Shown: positions 39,667 to 49,105, numbered from the stretch's first letter. The stretch is 64,000 nt of DNA from Limnohabitans sp. MMS-10A-192 (GCF_003063335.1 NZ_NERX01000005.1:62001-126000), one strand, 5' to 3'. Numbers and translations are program-made. Notes: generated by a model not told the origin, from the letters alone.

Positions 39667-40965
39667 ATGACGGTCGTGCCACTTTCGCCCCAGGCCCCTT
39701 TGGCCGAACGCCTGCGCCCGCGCAATTTGGGTGAGGTGATCGGTCAACAACATTTGCTGGGCGAGGGCATGGCCCTGCGTTTGGCCTTTGAGTCGGGGCA
39801 GCCGCACAGCTGCATTTTGTGGGGGCCTCCGGGTGTCGGCAAGACCACGATCGCCCGCTTGATGGCCGACGCCTTTGATGCCCAGTTCTTGAGCATCAGT
39901 GCGGTGCTGGGCGGTGTCAAGGACATCCGTGAGGCCGTCGACAAAGCACAAGCGGCACGCACTGGCCTGCACCCGCAGCGCACCATCATGTTTGTCGATG
40001 AGGTCCACCGCTTCAACAAGAGCCAGCAAGACGCCTTCTTGCCCCACGTTGAAAGTGGCCTCTTCACCTTCATCGGCGCCACCACCGAGAACCCATCGTT
40101 CGAGGTCAATTCGGCCTTGCTCTCGCGGGCGGCCGTGTATGTCTTGCAGTCCTTGACCGAAGACGATTTGAAAAACATCGTCTTGCGTGCCCAAGGCATC
40201 CAAGCGGTTCCGGCGATCGAGCCCGATGCCCTGGCCCGTTTGTTGGCCTATGCCGATGGCGATGCCCGGCGCCTGCTCAACACGCTGGAGACCTTGTCGA
40301 TGGCGGCCACCCGCGAAAAGATCGACCCGGTCACCGATGCCTGGTTGCTGCGGGTGCTTGGCGAGCGCATGCGCCGCTACGACAAAGGCGGCGAGCAGTT
40401 CTACGACACCATCAGCGCCTTGCACAAATCGGTGCGTGGCTCGGACCCCGATGCCGCACTGTATTGGTTCGTGCGCATGCTCGATGGCGGTGCCGATCCG
40501 CGCTACATGGCGCGGCGCTTGATCCGCATGGCCAGTGAAGACGTCGGTTTGGCCGATCCCCGCGCTTTGCGTCTGGCGCTGGATGCGGCCGATGTGTACG
40601 AGCGTTTGGGCAGCCCTGAGGGTGAGCTGACACTGGCCCAGTGCGTGATCTATCTGGCCATGGCCCCCAAATCGAATGCGGCCTACAAGGCCTTCAACGA
40701 GGCCAAAGCCTTCGTCAAGAAAGACGGCACACGCCCCGTGCCCATGCATTTGCGCAATGCCCCCACCCAGCTCATGAAACAGCTGGATTACGGCAAAGGC
40801 TACCGTTACGCCCATGACGAAGAAGACGGCTTTGCCGCTGGGGAGCGTTACCTGCCCGAAGGCATGCCTGATCCCGGCTTTTACCGGCCCGTGCGCCGGG
40901 GCTTGGAAATCAAAATCGCCGACAAACTGGAAGAACTGCGAAAACGAAATTCAGCCACAGGGTAA
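39667..40965 (+). CDS. rarA: Replication-associated recombination protein A (RarA/MgsA)
   Basis: RarA is an AAA+ ATPase that acts at stalled forks. The 432 residues contain Walker A GPPGVGKTT at 53-61, Walker B TIMFVDEVHRFNKSQQD near 108, sensor-1 FIGATTENPSFE near 134, and the C-terminal MgsA tetramerisation region ending MPDPGFYRPVRRGLEIKI. The GTG/ATG region at 39667 is clear. A terminator follows before livH. Confidence 0.95.
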   Translation: MTVVPLSPQAPLAERLRPRNLGEVIGQQHLLGEGMALRLAFESGQPHSCILWGPPGVGKTTIARLMADAFDAQFLSISAVLGGVKDIREAVDKAQAARTGLHPQRTIMFVDEVHRFNKSQQDAFLPHVESGLFTFIGATTENPSFEVNSALLSRAAVYVLQSLTEDDLKNIVLRAQGIQAVPAIEPDALARLLAYADGDARRLLNTLETLSMAATREKIDPVTDAWLLRVLGERMRRYDKGGEQFYDTISALHKSVRGSDPDAALYWFVRMLDGGADPRYMARRLIRMASEDVGLADPRALRLALDAADVYERLGSPEGELTLAQCVIYLAMAPKSNAAYKAFNEAKAFVKKDGTRPVPMHLRNAPTQLMKQLDYGKGYRYAHDEEDGFAAGERYLPEGMPDPGFYRPVRRGLEIKIADKLEELRKRNSATG

Positions 40966-41016
40966 TTCCTGAGCAAATCCAAGGCGGTCGGCATCCCGCC
41001 TTCTCTACAATTCTTC

Positions 41017-41055
41017 AACCCCGCCAGCGAAAAAAGCACCATTGGCGGGGTTTTT
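41017..41055 (+). terminator. Rho-independent terminator after rarA
   Basis: AACCCCGCCA and TGGCGGGGTT form a 10-bp stem with a 16-base loop, followed by TTT. Confidence 0.8.
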
Positions 41056-41152
41056 GCTATGTATTTGGAATCACCCAAAAGGTGCGTCTGGGTATTCAAA
41101 AGCCATTCGTGGCGCGACTCGGCAAGACCGGGTCCACATTCGGAGAGAAAAA

Positions 41153-42082
41153 ATGGACGTCTTCTTGCAGCAGGTCATCAACGGCCTGGTCATGGGCAGC
41201 ATGTACGCCTTGGTGGCCTTGGGCTACACCATGGTGTACGGCATCATCAACCTGATCAACTTTGCGCACGGTGAAGTGCTGATGGTGGGTGCTCTGACGA
41301 GCTGGTCGGCCATTGGCATGATGCAGGGCGCCATGCCCTGGGCGCCGGGTTGGCTGATCCTGATCCTGGCGACCTTGATTGCCTGCGTGGTGGCCGTCGC
41401 GCTCAACTTCACGATTGAGAAAGTGGCCTACCGCCCCTTGCGCAACAGCCCCAAGCTGGCGCCCCTGATCACGGCGATTGGCATGAGCATCTTGCTGCAG
41501 ACCTTGGCCATGATCATCTGGAAGCCCAACTACAAGGCGTATCCCACTTTGCTGTCCAGCACCCCCATCCATGTGGGCGGTGCGGTGATCACCCCCACCC
41601 AGATCATGATTTTGGGCGTGACGGCGGTGTCATTGGCGGTGCTCATGTGGTTGGTCAACTACACGCGTCTGGGGCGCGCCATGCGGGCCACGGCCGAGAA
41701 CCCCCGCGTGGCTGGGCTCATGGGCGTCAAGCCCGACATGGTGATTTCTGCCACCTTCGTGATCGGCGCCATCCTGGCGGCCATTGCGGGTGTGATGTAT
41801 GCCTCGAATTACGGCACGGCGCAGCACGCCATGGGCTTTTTGCCCGGTCTCAAAGCCTTCACTGCGGCTGTGTTTGGCGGCATTGGCAATTTGTCAGGGG
41901 CGGTGGTCGGTGGCATCTTGCTGGGCCTGATCGAGGCCATAGGCTCGGGCTACATCGGTCAGCTCACCGGCGGTGTGCTGGGCAGCCACTACACCGACAT
42001 CTTTGCATTCATCGTCCTCATCATTGTGTTGACCCTGCGCCCCTCTGGCCTGATGGGTGAACGCGTGGCAGACCGCGCTTGA
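41153..42082 (+). CDS. livH: Branched-chain amino-acid ABC transporter permease LivH
   Basis: LivH is one of the two permeases of a high-affinity importer for leucine, isoleucine, valine or related compounds. The 309-residue protein has about eight helices and the start QQVINGLVMGSMYALVALGY, with YGIINLINFAHGE near residue 30, typical of LivH. The ATG at 41153 follows CGGAGAG. It heads a livH-livM-livG-livF operon; no livK/livJ binding-protein gene lies in the window. Confidence 0.95.
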   Translation: MDVFLQQVINGLVMGSMYALVALGYTMVYGIINLINFAHGEVLMVGALTSWSAIGMMQGAMPWAPGWLILILATLIACVVAVALNFTIEKVAYRPLRNSPKLAPLITAIGMSILLQTLAMIIWKPNYKAYPTLLSSTPIHVGGAVITPTQIMILGVTAVSLAVLMWLVNYTRLGRAMRATAENPRVAGLMGVKPDMVISATFVIGAILAAIAGVMYASNYGTAQHAMGFLPGLKAFTAAVFGGIGNLSGAVVGGILLGLIEAIGSGYIGQLTGGVLGSHYTDIFAFIVLIIVLTLRPSGLMGERVADRA

Positions 42083-42099
42083 TCGAAGGGACCGCTGTC

Positions 42100-43176
42100 A
42101 TGAAAAACAACAAAACACTTCAATTCATCTTGGTGGGGGTGGCGCTGATCGTGCTGCCGCTCATCCTGCAAGGCTTTGGCAACGCCTGGGTGCGCATCGC
42201 CGACATGGCCTTGCTCTACATCCTGCTGGCGCTGGGCCTGAACATCGTGGTCGGTTACGCCGGTTTGCTCGACCTGGGTTACGTCGCGTTCTTCGCGGTG
42301 GGGGCCTACATGTATGGCCTGCTGTCTTCACCGCACCTGACCAACACCTTCGAATGGATCGCCGCCGTGTTCCCTGCGGGCATGCACATGCCGATCTGGT
42401 TGATCGTGCCGGTGGGGGCCGCATTGGCGGGCTTGTTTGGCATGTTGCTGGGTGCGCCCACGCTCAAATTGCGGGGCGACTACCTGGCCATCGTGACGCT
42501 GGGTTTCGGTGAAATCATCCGGGTGTTCATGAACAACCTGGACCACCCGGTCAACATCACCAATGGCCCCAAGGGCTTGGATCAGATCGATCCGATCTCG
42601 GTTTTTGGCATCAATTTGGGCAAGAAGCTGATGGTCGGTGACTTCGAAATCTCTTCGGTCTCGTTGTACTACTACCTGTTCCTGAGTCTGGTGCTGGTGG
42701 CCATCTTGATCTCGCACCGCCTGGAGTTTTCGCGCATCGGCCGCGCCTGGATGGCGATTCGTGAAGACGAAATCGCCGCCAAAGCCATGGGCCTGAACAC
42801 CCGCAACTTGAAGCTGCTGGCTTTTGGCATGGGGGCCACTTTCGGTGGGGTGTCCGGTGCCATGTTCGCGGGCTTTCAGGGCTTCATCTCGCCCGAATCT
42901 TTCAGCCTGATGGAGTCGGTGATGATCGTGGCCATGGTGGTGCTGGGGGGCCTTGGCCATTTGCCCGGTGTGATTTTGGGCGCTGTTTTGTTGTCGGCCT
43001 TGCCAGAGGTCTTGCGCTACGTGGCTGGGCCTTTGCAGGCACTGACCGATGGCCGTTTGGATGCATCCATCTTGCGCCAGTTGCTGGTGGCGCTGGCCAT
43101 GATCGTGATCATGTTGATGCGTCCGCGTGGCCTGTGGCCATCGCCAGAGCACGGCAAAGCGCTCAAGACGAAATGA
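42100..43176 (+). CDS. livM: Branched-chain amino-acid ABC transporter permease LivM
   Basis: This is the second permease of the Liv importer. The 358 residues show about nine helices, GYAGLLDLGYVAFFAVGAYMYG near 53, GDYLAIVTLGFGEIIRVFM near 129 and the cytoplasmic EAA-like loop RAWMAIREDEIAAKAMGLN near 214. The ATG at 42100 follows GAAGGGA; a TTG at 42079 overlaps livH but has no better site. Confidence 0.95.
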   Translation: MKNNKTLQFILVGVALIVLPLILQGFGNAWVRIADMALLYILLALGLNIVVGYAGLLDLGYVAFFAVGAYMYGLLSSPHLTNTFEWIAAVFPAGMHMPIWLIVPVGAALAGLFGMLLGAPTLKLRGDYLAIVTLGFGEIIRVFMNNLDHPVNITNGPKGLDQIDPISVFGINLGKKLMVGDFEISSVSLYYYLFLSLVLVAILISHRLEFSRIGRAWMAIREDEIAAKAMGLNTRNLKLLAFGMGATFGGVSGAMFAGFQGFISPESFSLMESVMIVAMVVLGGLGHLPGVILGAVLLSALPEVLRYVAGPLQALTDGRLDASILRQLLVALAMIVIMLMRPRGLWPSPEHGKALKTK

Positions 43177-43961
43177 AAGACCCGCACATGACACAAGATA
43201 CTGTTCTCCAGGTTGCAGGCATTTCCAAACGTTTTGGCGGTTTGCAAGCGCTCACCGATGTGGGCATGACCATCCAGCGCGGTCAGGTCTATGGCCTGAT
43301 CGGTCCCAACGGTGCGGGCAAGACCACCTTTTTCAATGTGATCACAGGCCTGTACACCCCTGACAGCGGTACCTTTGAGCTGGCAGGCAAGCCCTACCAG
43401 CCCACGGCGGTGCACGAAGTGGCCAAGGCCGGCATTGCCCGCACTTTTCAGAACATCCGTTTGTTTGCCGAAATGACCGCGCTCGAAAACGTGATGGTGG
43501 GGCGCCATGTGCGCACCCATTCGGGCTTGCTGGGTGCCATCTTCCGCACACCCGGTTTCAAGGCCGAAGAAGCCGCCATTGCAAAGCGTGCCCAAGAGCT
43601 GCTCGACTATGTGGGCATTGGCAAATACGCCGACTTCAAGGCGCGCACTTTGTCGTATGGCGACCAGCGCCGACTGGAAATCGCTCGCGCCTTGGCGACC
43701 GACCCGCAGCTGATTGCGCTGGACGAACCGGCCGCGGGCATGAACGCGACCGAGAAAGTGCAATTGCGCGAATTGATTGACCGCATCCGCAAAGACAACC
43801 GCACCATCTTGCTGATCGAGCACGATGTGAAGCTCGTCATGGGCTTGTGTGACCGCGTCACGGTGCTCGACTACGGCAAACAGATCGCCGAAGGCACGCC
43901 GGCCGATGTGCAGAAGAACGAAAAAGTGATTGAAGCCTATCTGGGCACGGGAGGACACTGA
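43173..43961 (+). CDS. livG: Branched-chain amino-acid ABC transporter ATP-binding protein LivG
   Basis: LivG is one of two ATPases of the Liv system. The 262-residue reading has Walker A GPNGAGKTTFFN near residue 46, TFQNIRLF near 96, the signature LSYGDQRRLEIARAL near 163 and Walker B IALDEPAAGMN near 185. The start at 43173 overlaps the livM stop (ATGA); an in-frame ATG at 43188 would shorten it by five residues and is equally possible. Confidence 0.95.
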   Translation: MKDPHMTQDTVLQVAGISKRFGGLQALTDVGMTIQRGQVYGLIGPNGAGKTTFFNVITGLYTPDSGTFELAGKPYQPTAVHEVAKAGIARTFQNIRLFAEMTALENVMVGRHVRTHSGLLGAIFRTPGFKAEEAAIAKRAQELLDYVGIGKYADFKARTLSYGDQRRLEIARALATDPQLIALDEPAAGMNATEKVQLRELIDRIRKDNRTILLIEHDVKLVMGLCDRVTVLDYGKQIAEGTPADVQKNEKVIEAYLGTGGH

Positions 43962-43962
43962 G

Positions 43963-44679
43963 ATGGCCGACATCCTTTTGAAAGTCAAAGACCTGCAAGT
44001 CGGCTACGGCGGCATTCAAGCGGTCAAGGGCGTGAGCCTCGAAGTGCGCGAGGGTGAGTTGGTCTCGCTGATCGGCTCCAACGGCGCAGGCAAAACCACC
44101 ACCATGAAAGCCATCACCGGCACCTTGCCTTTGCAAGTCGGTGACATCGAGTACTTGGGCAAAAGCATCAAGGGCCAAGGCCCTTGGGATCTGGTCAAGC
44201 AAGGCTTGGCCATGGTGCCCGAAGGCCGAGGCGTGTTCACCCGCATGACCATCACCGAAAACCTGCAAATGGGCGCGTACATCCGCTCGGACGCCGCAGG
44301 CATTGCCGACGACATCGAGAAGATGTTCACCATCTTCCCGCGTTTGCGTGAGCGCAAGGACCAGCTGGCGGGCACCATGTCCGGTGGCGAGCAGCAGATG
44401 CTGGCCATGGGTCGCGCCCTGATGAGCCGTCCCAAGGTGCTCTTGCTCGATGAGCCGTCCATGGGCTTGTCACCCATCATGGTCGACAAGATCTTTGAGG
44501 TGGTGCGCGATGTGTATGCGCAAGGTGTCACCGTGATGTTGGTTGAGCAAAACGCCAGCCGTGCGCTGGCGATTGCCGACCGTGGTTATGTGATGGATTC
44601 TGGCCTCATCACCATGACCGGCGTGGGCAAAGACATGCTCGAAGACCCCAAGGTGCGCGCAGCCTATTTGGGCGAGTGA
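43963..44679 (+). CDS. livF: Branched-chain amino-acid ABC transporter ATP-binding protein LivF
   Basis: LivF is the second ATPase of the Liv system. The 238 residues contain Walker A GSNGAGKTTTMKAI near 38, the Q-loop MVPEGRGVFTRMT near 89, the signature MSGGEQQMLAMGRAL near 140 and Walker B LLLDEPSMGLSP near 161. GGAGGA precedes the ATG, one base after the livG stop. It closes the operon. Confidence 0.96.
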   Translation: MADILLKVKDLQVGYGGIQAVKGVSLEVREGELVSLIGSNGAGKTTTMKAITGTLPLQVGDIEYLGKSIKGQGPWDLVKQGLAMVPEGRGVFTRMTITENLQMGAYIRSDAAGIADDIEKMFTIFPRLRERKDQLAGTMSGGEQQMLAMGRALMSRPKVLLLDEPSMGLSPIMVDKIFEVVRDVYAQGVTVMLVEQNASRALAIADRGYVMDSGLITMTGVGKDMLEDPKVRAAYLGE

Positions 44680-44691
44680 TTTCAGACCCTT

Positions 44692-44769
44692 TGTCACCCC
44701 GGACTTGATCCGGGAACCATCTCGTCAGCACGTCCGGGGGCATGGATACCGGATCAAGTCCGGTATGAC
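44692..44769. repeat. Oppositely oriented pair of CCCGGACTTGATCCGGG-type repeats
   Basis: A first copy (GTCACCCCGGACTTGATCCG, 44692 onward) and a second, reverse-oriented copy (ACCGGATCAAGTCCGGTATG, about 44748-44767) form an inverted pair. They occupy the gap between the convergent livF and Bug genes and belong to the family seen at 34571-34790. The pair may fold as a bidirectional terminator. Confidence 0.75.
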
Positions 44770-44795
44770 CGCAAAAACCGCGAGTGAATTTTGGC

Positions 44796-45758
44796 TCAGT
44801 CCACCCGCGCGCCGCTGGCCTTGACCACTGTTTCGTAGCGTGTCAGCTCCTTCTTCATGAAGGCCCCAAACTGCTCAGGCGTGTTGCCCACGGGTTCGGC
44901 CATCAGTTGGGCAAAGCGTGTTTTGGTTTCGGGGGTTTGCAGCGCGGCCACAAAAGCCTTGTTCAGCCGATCCACCACCTCACGCGGCGTGGCCGCAGGC
45001 GCCACCAGACCCCACCAGGTGTCGATCGCAAAGTCTTTCAGGGTCTCGCTCATGCTTGGAATATCGGGCAGGGCGTTGCTGCGCTGGGTGGTGGTCACCG
45101 CCAGGGCTTTGAGTCGACCCGCTTTGATGTTGGCGGCCGCCGTGGCCAGGTTGTCGAAGTTGAAGTCGACCTGGCCTGACAGCAAGGCCAGCTGGGCCGG
45201 GTTGCCGCCGCTGTAGGGGATGTGCACCGCAAAAATGCCCGCCGCGCGCTTGAACATTTCACCCGCCAAATGCCCCGCGCTGCCGTTGCCACCCGAGCCA
45301 AAGTTCAGCTTGGCGGGGTTGGCTTTGGCATAGGCCACCAAATCGGCCAAGGTGTTGATCTTCAGGCGTTGTGCGGTGTCGGCGTTCATCACCAGCACAT
45401 TGGGCACGCGCAGCATTTGCGTGATGGGCGCAAAGTCGCGGGCCGCGTCATAAGGCATCTTGGCAAACAGCCAAGGGTTGATGGCGTGGGTGGCGGTGGC
45501 CGCAATGCCAATCGTCAGGCCATCGGGTGCCGCTTTGGCCACCAGATCAGCGCCCAGATTGCCACCCGCGCCAGGGCGGTTCTCGATGATCACCGTGCCC
45601 AAGCTGTCTTTCACGCGCTCGGCCAAGGCTCGTGCTGTGACATCGATGGGTCCGCCGGGCGCATAAGGCACGATGAGCCGGATCGGCTTGCCTTGGGCCC
45701 AGGCTGCGGTCGTCAGACCGCAAGCCGCGGCGCTCAGGCAAAAGTCACGGCGCTGCAC
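44796..45758 (-). CDS. Bug/TctC-family periplasmic substrate-binding protein
   Basis: This 320-residue exported binding protein has a signal peptide (to about residue 21, AAWA-Q). It shows the Bug signatures PIRLIVPYAPGGPIDVTAR near 24 and IIENRPGAGGNLGADLVAK near 57, plus YSGGNPAQLALLSGQVD near 182. Such proteins serve TTT carriers for carboxylates and are expanded in Burkholderiales. No membrane subunits are adjacent; the tctBA genes at 13215-15228 are one possible partner. Its gene lies four bases from the end of the reductase gene upstream. Confidence 0.92.
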   Translation of the reverse strand: MQRRDFCLSAAACGLTTAAWAQGKPIRLIVPYAPGGPIDVTARALAERVKDSLGTVIIENRPGAGGNLGADLVAKAAPDGLTIGIAATATHAINPWLFAKMPYDAARDFAPITQMLRVPNVLVMNADTAQRLKINTLADLVAYAKANPAKLNFGSGGNGSAGHLAGEMFKRAAGIFAVHIPYSGGNPAQLALLSGQVDFNFDNLATAAANIKAGRLKALAVTTTQRSNALPDIPSMSETLKDFAIDTWWGLVAPAATPREVVDRLNKAFVAALQTPETKTRFAQLMAEPVGNTPEQFGAFMKKELTRYETVVKASGARVD

Positions 45759-45761
45759 GCT

Positions 45762-46802
45762 TCAGGCCTTGGCTTTATCGGCCTCAGACGTGAACGAGTC
45801 TGCGTAGAACTCTTCCTCAGGCAAACCGCCTTGCGCCACGTAGTCGCGCTTGGCCGAATCCACCACGATGGGGGCGCCGCAGGCATAGACCTGATGGCCC
45901 GACAGATCGGGGAAGTCCTGAAGCACAGCTTGGTGCACAAAGCCGGTACGGCCTGTCCATTGGTCTTCGGCCTCGGCGTTGGAGATCACGGGCACGTAGC
46001 GCAGATTGGGCATCTCGGCCAGGCGAGCTTCGACCCAATCGGCCATGTACAGATCGGCCGGACGGCGACCGCCCCAATACAGCGTGGCCGGGCGGGTGAT
46101 GCCGCGGTGCTGCATGTGCTCGATCAGCGCCTTGATGGGCGCAAAGCCCGTGCCCGAAGCCAGCAGCACGATGGGCTTGTCGTTGTCTTCGCGCAGGTAA
46201 AAGCTGCCATACGGGCCTTCGGCGCGCAGGATGTCTTTTTCCTTCATGGTGGTGAACACCGGGTCGGTGAACTTGCCGCCGGGCATGTGGCGGATGTGCA
46301 GCTCCACCGTGGGCGGTGCCATCTCCAATGTGTGCGGTGCATTGGCCATGCTGTAGCTGCGGCGCGAACCATCGCGCAGCAAGAACTCGATGTACTGACC
46401 GGCGTGAAACTTCATCACGTCGTTGGCGGGCAATTGGAGTTTCAGCACGATCACATCGTGCGATTTCTTCTCGAGACTCACCACACGCACCGGCATCTTC
46501 TTGACGGGCAGGCCGCCTTCAGCCGTCACTTGTTTCGATTCGAGCACCACATCGCTTTGGGCGGTGGCGCAGCAAGTCAGCACCAGGCCTTGGGCTTCTT
46601 CTTCGTCGCTCAGGGCTTTGGCCTGGTGGGGCCCGTGCACCACGGTGCCCGAAATCTTTTTGCATTTGCACGAACCGCAGGCGCCGTCCTTGCAACCATA
46701 GGGCAGGCCGATGCCTTGGCGGATGCCTGCTGTGAGCAGGGTTTCGTTGACATCGGCGGTGAAGCTGCGGCCGCTGGGCTGCACGGAAATTTGGAAGCTC
46801 AT
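45762..46802 (-). CDS. [2Fe-2S] ferredoxin-FAD-NAD(P)H oxidoreductase (AscD-like)
   Basis: The 346-residue protein joins a plant-type [2Fe-2S] domain (C37, C42, C45, C77) to a ferredoxin-NADP reductase module with the FAD motif RRSYSMANA near 150 and the NAD site LLASGTGFAPIKALIEH near 217. This layout occurs in CDP-6-deoxy-hexulose reductases and in reductase components of oxygenases. The natural electron acceptor is not evident, because no oxygenase or sugar genes are adjacent. The ATG at 46802 follows AAGGA. Confidence 0.87.
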   Translation of the reverse strand: MSFQISVQPSGRSFTADVNETLLTAGIRQGIGLPYGCKDGACGSCKCKKISGTVVHGPHQAKALSDEEEAQGLVLTCCATAQSDVVLESKQVTAEGGLPVKKMPVRVVSLEKKSHDVIVLKLQLPANDVMKFHAGQYIEFLLRDGSRRSYSMANAPHTLEMAPPTVELHIRHMPGGKFTDPVFTTMKEKDILRAEGPYGSFYLREDNDKPIVLLASGTGFAPIKALIEHMQHRGITRPATLYWGGRRPADLYMADWVEARLAEMPNLRYVPVISNAEAEDQWTGRTGFVHQAVLQDFPDLSGHQVYACGAPIVVDSAKRDYVAQGGLPEEEFYADSFTSEADKAKA

Positions 46803-46849
46803 CTTTTCGGTATCCTTGAGGGGTTGCATATCACCCGGAACCTCTGATT

Positions 46850-47806
46850 TTGCCTTCAAACCAAACTCCCTTGGGCGCACTGCCCGCCCGATTTCGCCGT
46901 CAGCGTGTCCTGATCGTGGGTTGTGGCGATGTCGGCTTGCGCACCGCAGGCCAGTTGGGTGCGCCGCAAAGCCAGCGTGTGCGCCTGATGGCGCTGACTT
47001 CGTCGCCCGAACGTGTGCGTTTGCTGCGCGCTTGTGGCATCACCCCTTTGCAGGGCGATCTGGACGATGCCGCGAGCCTTCGCCGCTTGGCGGGTATTGC
47101 GCACCGGGTGATTCATCTGGCCCCGCCGCCCAGTGAGCGCCGGGGTGACTGGGAGCACGATCCCCGTACCCAGGCCTTGGGCCGTGTGCTGCGTTTACGC
47201 ACGCTGCCGCAGGTGTTGGTTTATGGCTCGACCACCGGCGTATACGGCGACTGTGCTGGCGAACGCGTCAGCGAGTCGCATGCCGTCAAGCCGCACACGC
47301 CCCGTGCCCAGCGCCGTGTGGACGCCGAGATGGCCATGCGGTTTTTGGGCCGCAGCGGTGTGCGGGTGAGCGTTTTGCGCATTCCTGGCATTTATGCGGC
47401 CGACCGCGAAGGCGGCACGCCGCGCGGGCGTTTGCTCAAAGGCACGCCAGTGCTGGTGGCCAAAGAAGACGTGTACACCAACCACATCCACGCGACCGAC
47501 CTGGCCCGCGCTTGCGCGGCCGCCTTGTGGCGAGGCAAGCCGCAGCGGGTGGTCAATGTGAACGACGACACCGACTTGAAGATGGGCGACTACTTTGATC
47601 TGGCGGCCGGTTTGTATGGTTTGCCCAAGCCGCCGCGCATTTCGCGTCATGACGCCAACACCGCCTTGCCGCTGATGTTGCTGAGCTTCATGAACGAATC
47701 GCGCAGGTTGGACAACACCCGCATGAAGCAGGAGCTGCGGCTCAAGCTGCGTTATCCGCATGTGCGCGACGGCTTGAGTCCGCAAACGACCTTGTTCGTC
47801 AGCTGA
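46850..47806 (+). CDS. NAD-dependent epimerase/dehydratase (YeeZ-like)
   Basis: The 318-residue extended-SDR protein has VLIVGCGDVGLRTAG near residue 20, VYGSTTGVYGDCAG near 123 and YTNHIHATDLARA near 208. The YxxxK pair of classical epimerases is not clear. The sequence resembles the YeeZ/ActC group, of uncertain function. The start appears to be a TTG at 46850, since no in-frame ATG or GTG precedes the Rossmann motif. It is divergent from the reductase gene and one base from hslR. Confidence 0.8.
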   Translation: MPSNQTPLGALPARFRRQRVLIVGCGDVGLRTAGQLGAPQSQRVRLMALTSSPERVRLLRACGITPLQGDLDDAASLRRLAGIAHRVIHLAPPPSERRGDWEHDPRTQALGRVLRLRTLPQVLVYGSTTGVYGDCAGERVSESHAVKPHTPRAQRRVDAEMAMRFLGRSGVRVSVLRIPGIYAADREGGTPRGRLLKGTPVLVAKEDVYTNHIHATDLARACAAALWRGKPQRVVNVNDDTDLKMGDYFDLAAGLYGLPKPPRISRHDANTALPLMLLSFMNESRRLDNTRMKQELRLKLRYPHVRDGLSPQTTLFVS

Positions 47807-47807
47807 T

Positions 47808-48209
47808 ATGGATTCGCTGCGCATTGACAAATGGCTGTGGGCGGCGCGGTTCTTCAAGACCCGCAGCATCGCCAGCGACGAGATCGGCAAGAACCGTGTG
47901 CAGATCAATGGCCAGGACGCCAAGGCCTCGCGCGAAGTCAAACCGGGTGACACCGTGCGCATGCGCCAAGGCCAGGTGGAGCGCACCGTCTTGGTCAAAG
48001 GCATCAGTGGCGTGCGGGGTCCAGCGCCGGTGGCGCAATTGCTTTACGAGGAAACCGCCGAAAGCCTGGCGCAGCGGCAAAAACTGGCCGAAATGAACCG
48101 CTTGTCGCGCGAGCCAGCGCTGAGCATCGAGCAGGGACGCCCCACCAAGCGAGATCGCCGTCAGATCGAGAAAACCTGGGATGACCGCTGGAGCGCAGGC
48201 ATCGATTGA
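47808..48209 (+). CDS. hslR: RNA-binding S4 domain protein, heat-shock protein 15 type
   Basis: The 133-residue protein starts with an S4 RNA-binding domain (LRIDKWLWAARFFKTRSIA, then NRVQINGQDAKASREVKPGD) and has a basic tail. Hsp15 binds stalled 50S subunits carrying nascent chains. It begins one base after the epimerase stop. The 115 bases that follow, up to the convergent rhodanese, show no gene or terminator that I can support. Confidence 0.92.
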   Translation: MDSLRIDKWLWAARFFKTRSIASDEIGKNRVQINGQDAKASREVKPGDTVRMRQGQVERTVLVKGISGVRGPAPVAQLLYEETAESLAQRQKLAEMNRLSREPALSIEQGRPTKRDRRQIEKTWDDRWSAGID

Positions 48210-48324
48210 TGCCAGGCACATCGCGCTGGATGTCTTGGAACAGGCCCTTTGCTCAGAGCGCCCAGCTGCTCGCGATCAGTTCATGGACAAGGCCGTTTTC
48301 TTTTCAGATCCACACTGCGGGTGC

Positions 48325-48909
48325 TCAGAATTCGTCTTTCACCATGGTCAAGCCGAGTACATCCCAGTCGAGCATGCCGCCGCGGTAGTAATAAATTTTG
48401 TCGGCCGGAAAGCCCTCTCGTGTCATGGCACGAATGGCCATGGGGCTTTGTGGACAGACGGGTCCATTGCAGAATGCAAAAATTTTCTTGGCCTCGGTGC
48501 AGTTCCATTGGCTGCCCGTTTTTTTGCAACCCAATTCGCTCAGACGCGAGGCCACCTCTGTGTAGGGGATGCCTACGGAGCCCGGGATGGTGCCTTTGAC
48601 GCGGTCGTTGGTGTCCCGCATGTCCACGACCAAGGCGTTGCGGTCACTCAGGGCTTCCAAAATTTCGATCTCACCGACGGGGTGAACGCCTGCGACGGGG
48701 ACCAAGGGCTGCAAGGTGCCGCCGTTTTTGGCAGCCACGGTCATGACACGGGTGATTTCAACCGGGCCTTTGGTGGTTTTCACGACAACGGATTTCTGGT
48801 TGTCAAAAATGTTCAAGGCTGTCCCTACGGGAATGATGGCGGCTTGGCCAAAGGCAGCGCCTGCAAAACCAATTCCTAAGAGCCAAGCTGAAATGCTTTT
48901 CATGGTCAT
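48325..48909 (-). CDS. Periplasmic rhodanese-like protein
   Basis: The 194-residue protein has a signal peptide (about residues 1-22) and a rhodanese fold with VVDMRDTND near 94 and the active-site loop FCNGPVCPQS, where C147 would carry sulfane sulfur. Extra cysteines C128, C137 and C152 are present. An in-frame ATG two codons downstream (48903) is an equally good start. It opens the sulfur island, divergent from an ArsR regulator, with an FNR-type box 54 bases upstream. It probably handles sulfane sulfur in the periplasm. Confidence 0.85.
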   Translation of the reverse strand: MTMKSISAWLLGIGFAGAAFGQAAIIPVGTALNIFDNQKSVVVKTTKGPVEITRVMTVAAKNGGTLQPLVPVAGVHPVGEIEILEALSDRNALVVDMRDTNDRVKGTIPGSVGIPYTEVASRLSELGCKKTGSQWNCTEAKKIFAFCNGPVCPQSPMAIRAMTREGFPADKIYYYRGGMLDWDVLGLTMVKDEF

Positions 48910-48962
48910 TGTTCAAAAAGTTGAGAATCAAGGGATCCTGACTTTGTAGGCCTTGTTTTGAC

Positions 48963-48976
48963 TTGATTTGCATCAA
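48963..48976. promoter_or_regulatory. Perfect FNR/ANR-type box
   Basis: TTGAT-TTGC-ATCAA matches the FNR consensus TTGAT-N4-ATCAA exactly. It lies between the divergent rhodanese and ArsR genes. The FNR-like protein at 55164 keeps the E-x2-SR residues that read TTGAT. Confidence 0.65.
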
Positions 48977-49105
48977 TGGTTGAGTCAGGGTTATCCCTAT
49001 GCCGCAGGGGCGCCTTGATTGCGCTCAAATAGTTGTGCGACAAAATCTGCCAATGTGTTTTGGGTGACAATCACACTTCAATTCTGAAATAAGACGGGAA
49101 GTTCT

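Noticed and set aside
48181..48879. Plus-strand frame running from hslR into the rhodanese region
   Set aside because: It lies mostly opposite the rhodanese gene, which has a signal peptide and an active-site loop. The frame has no recognisable domain.
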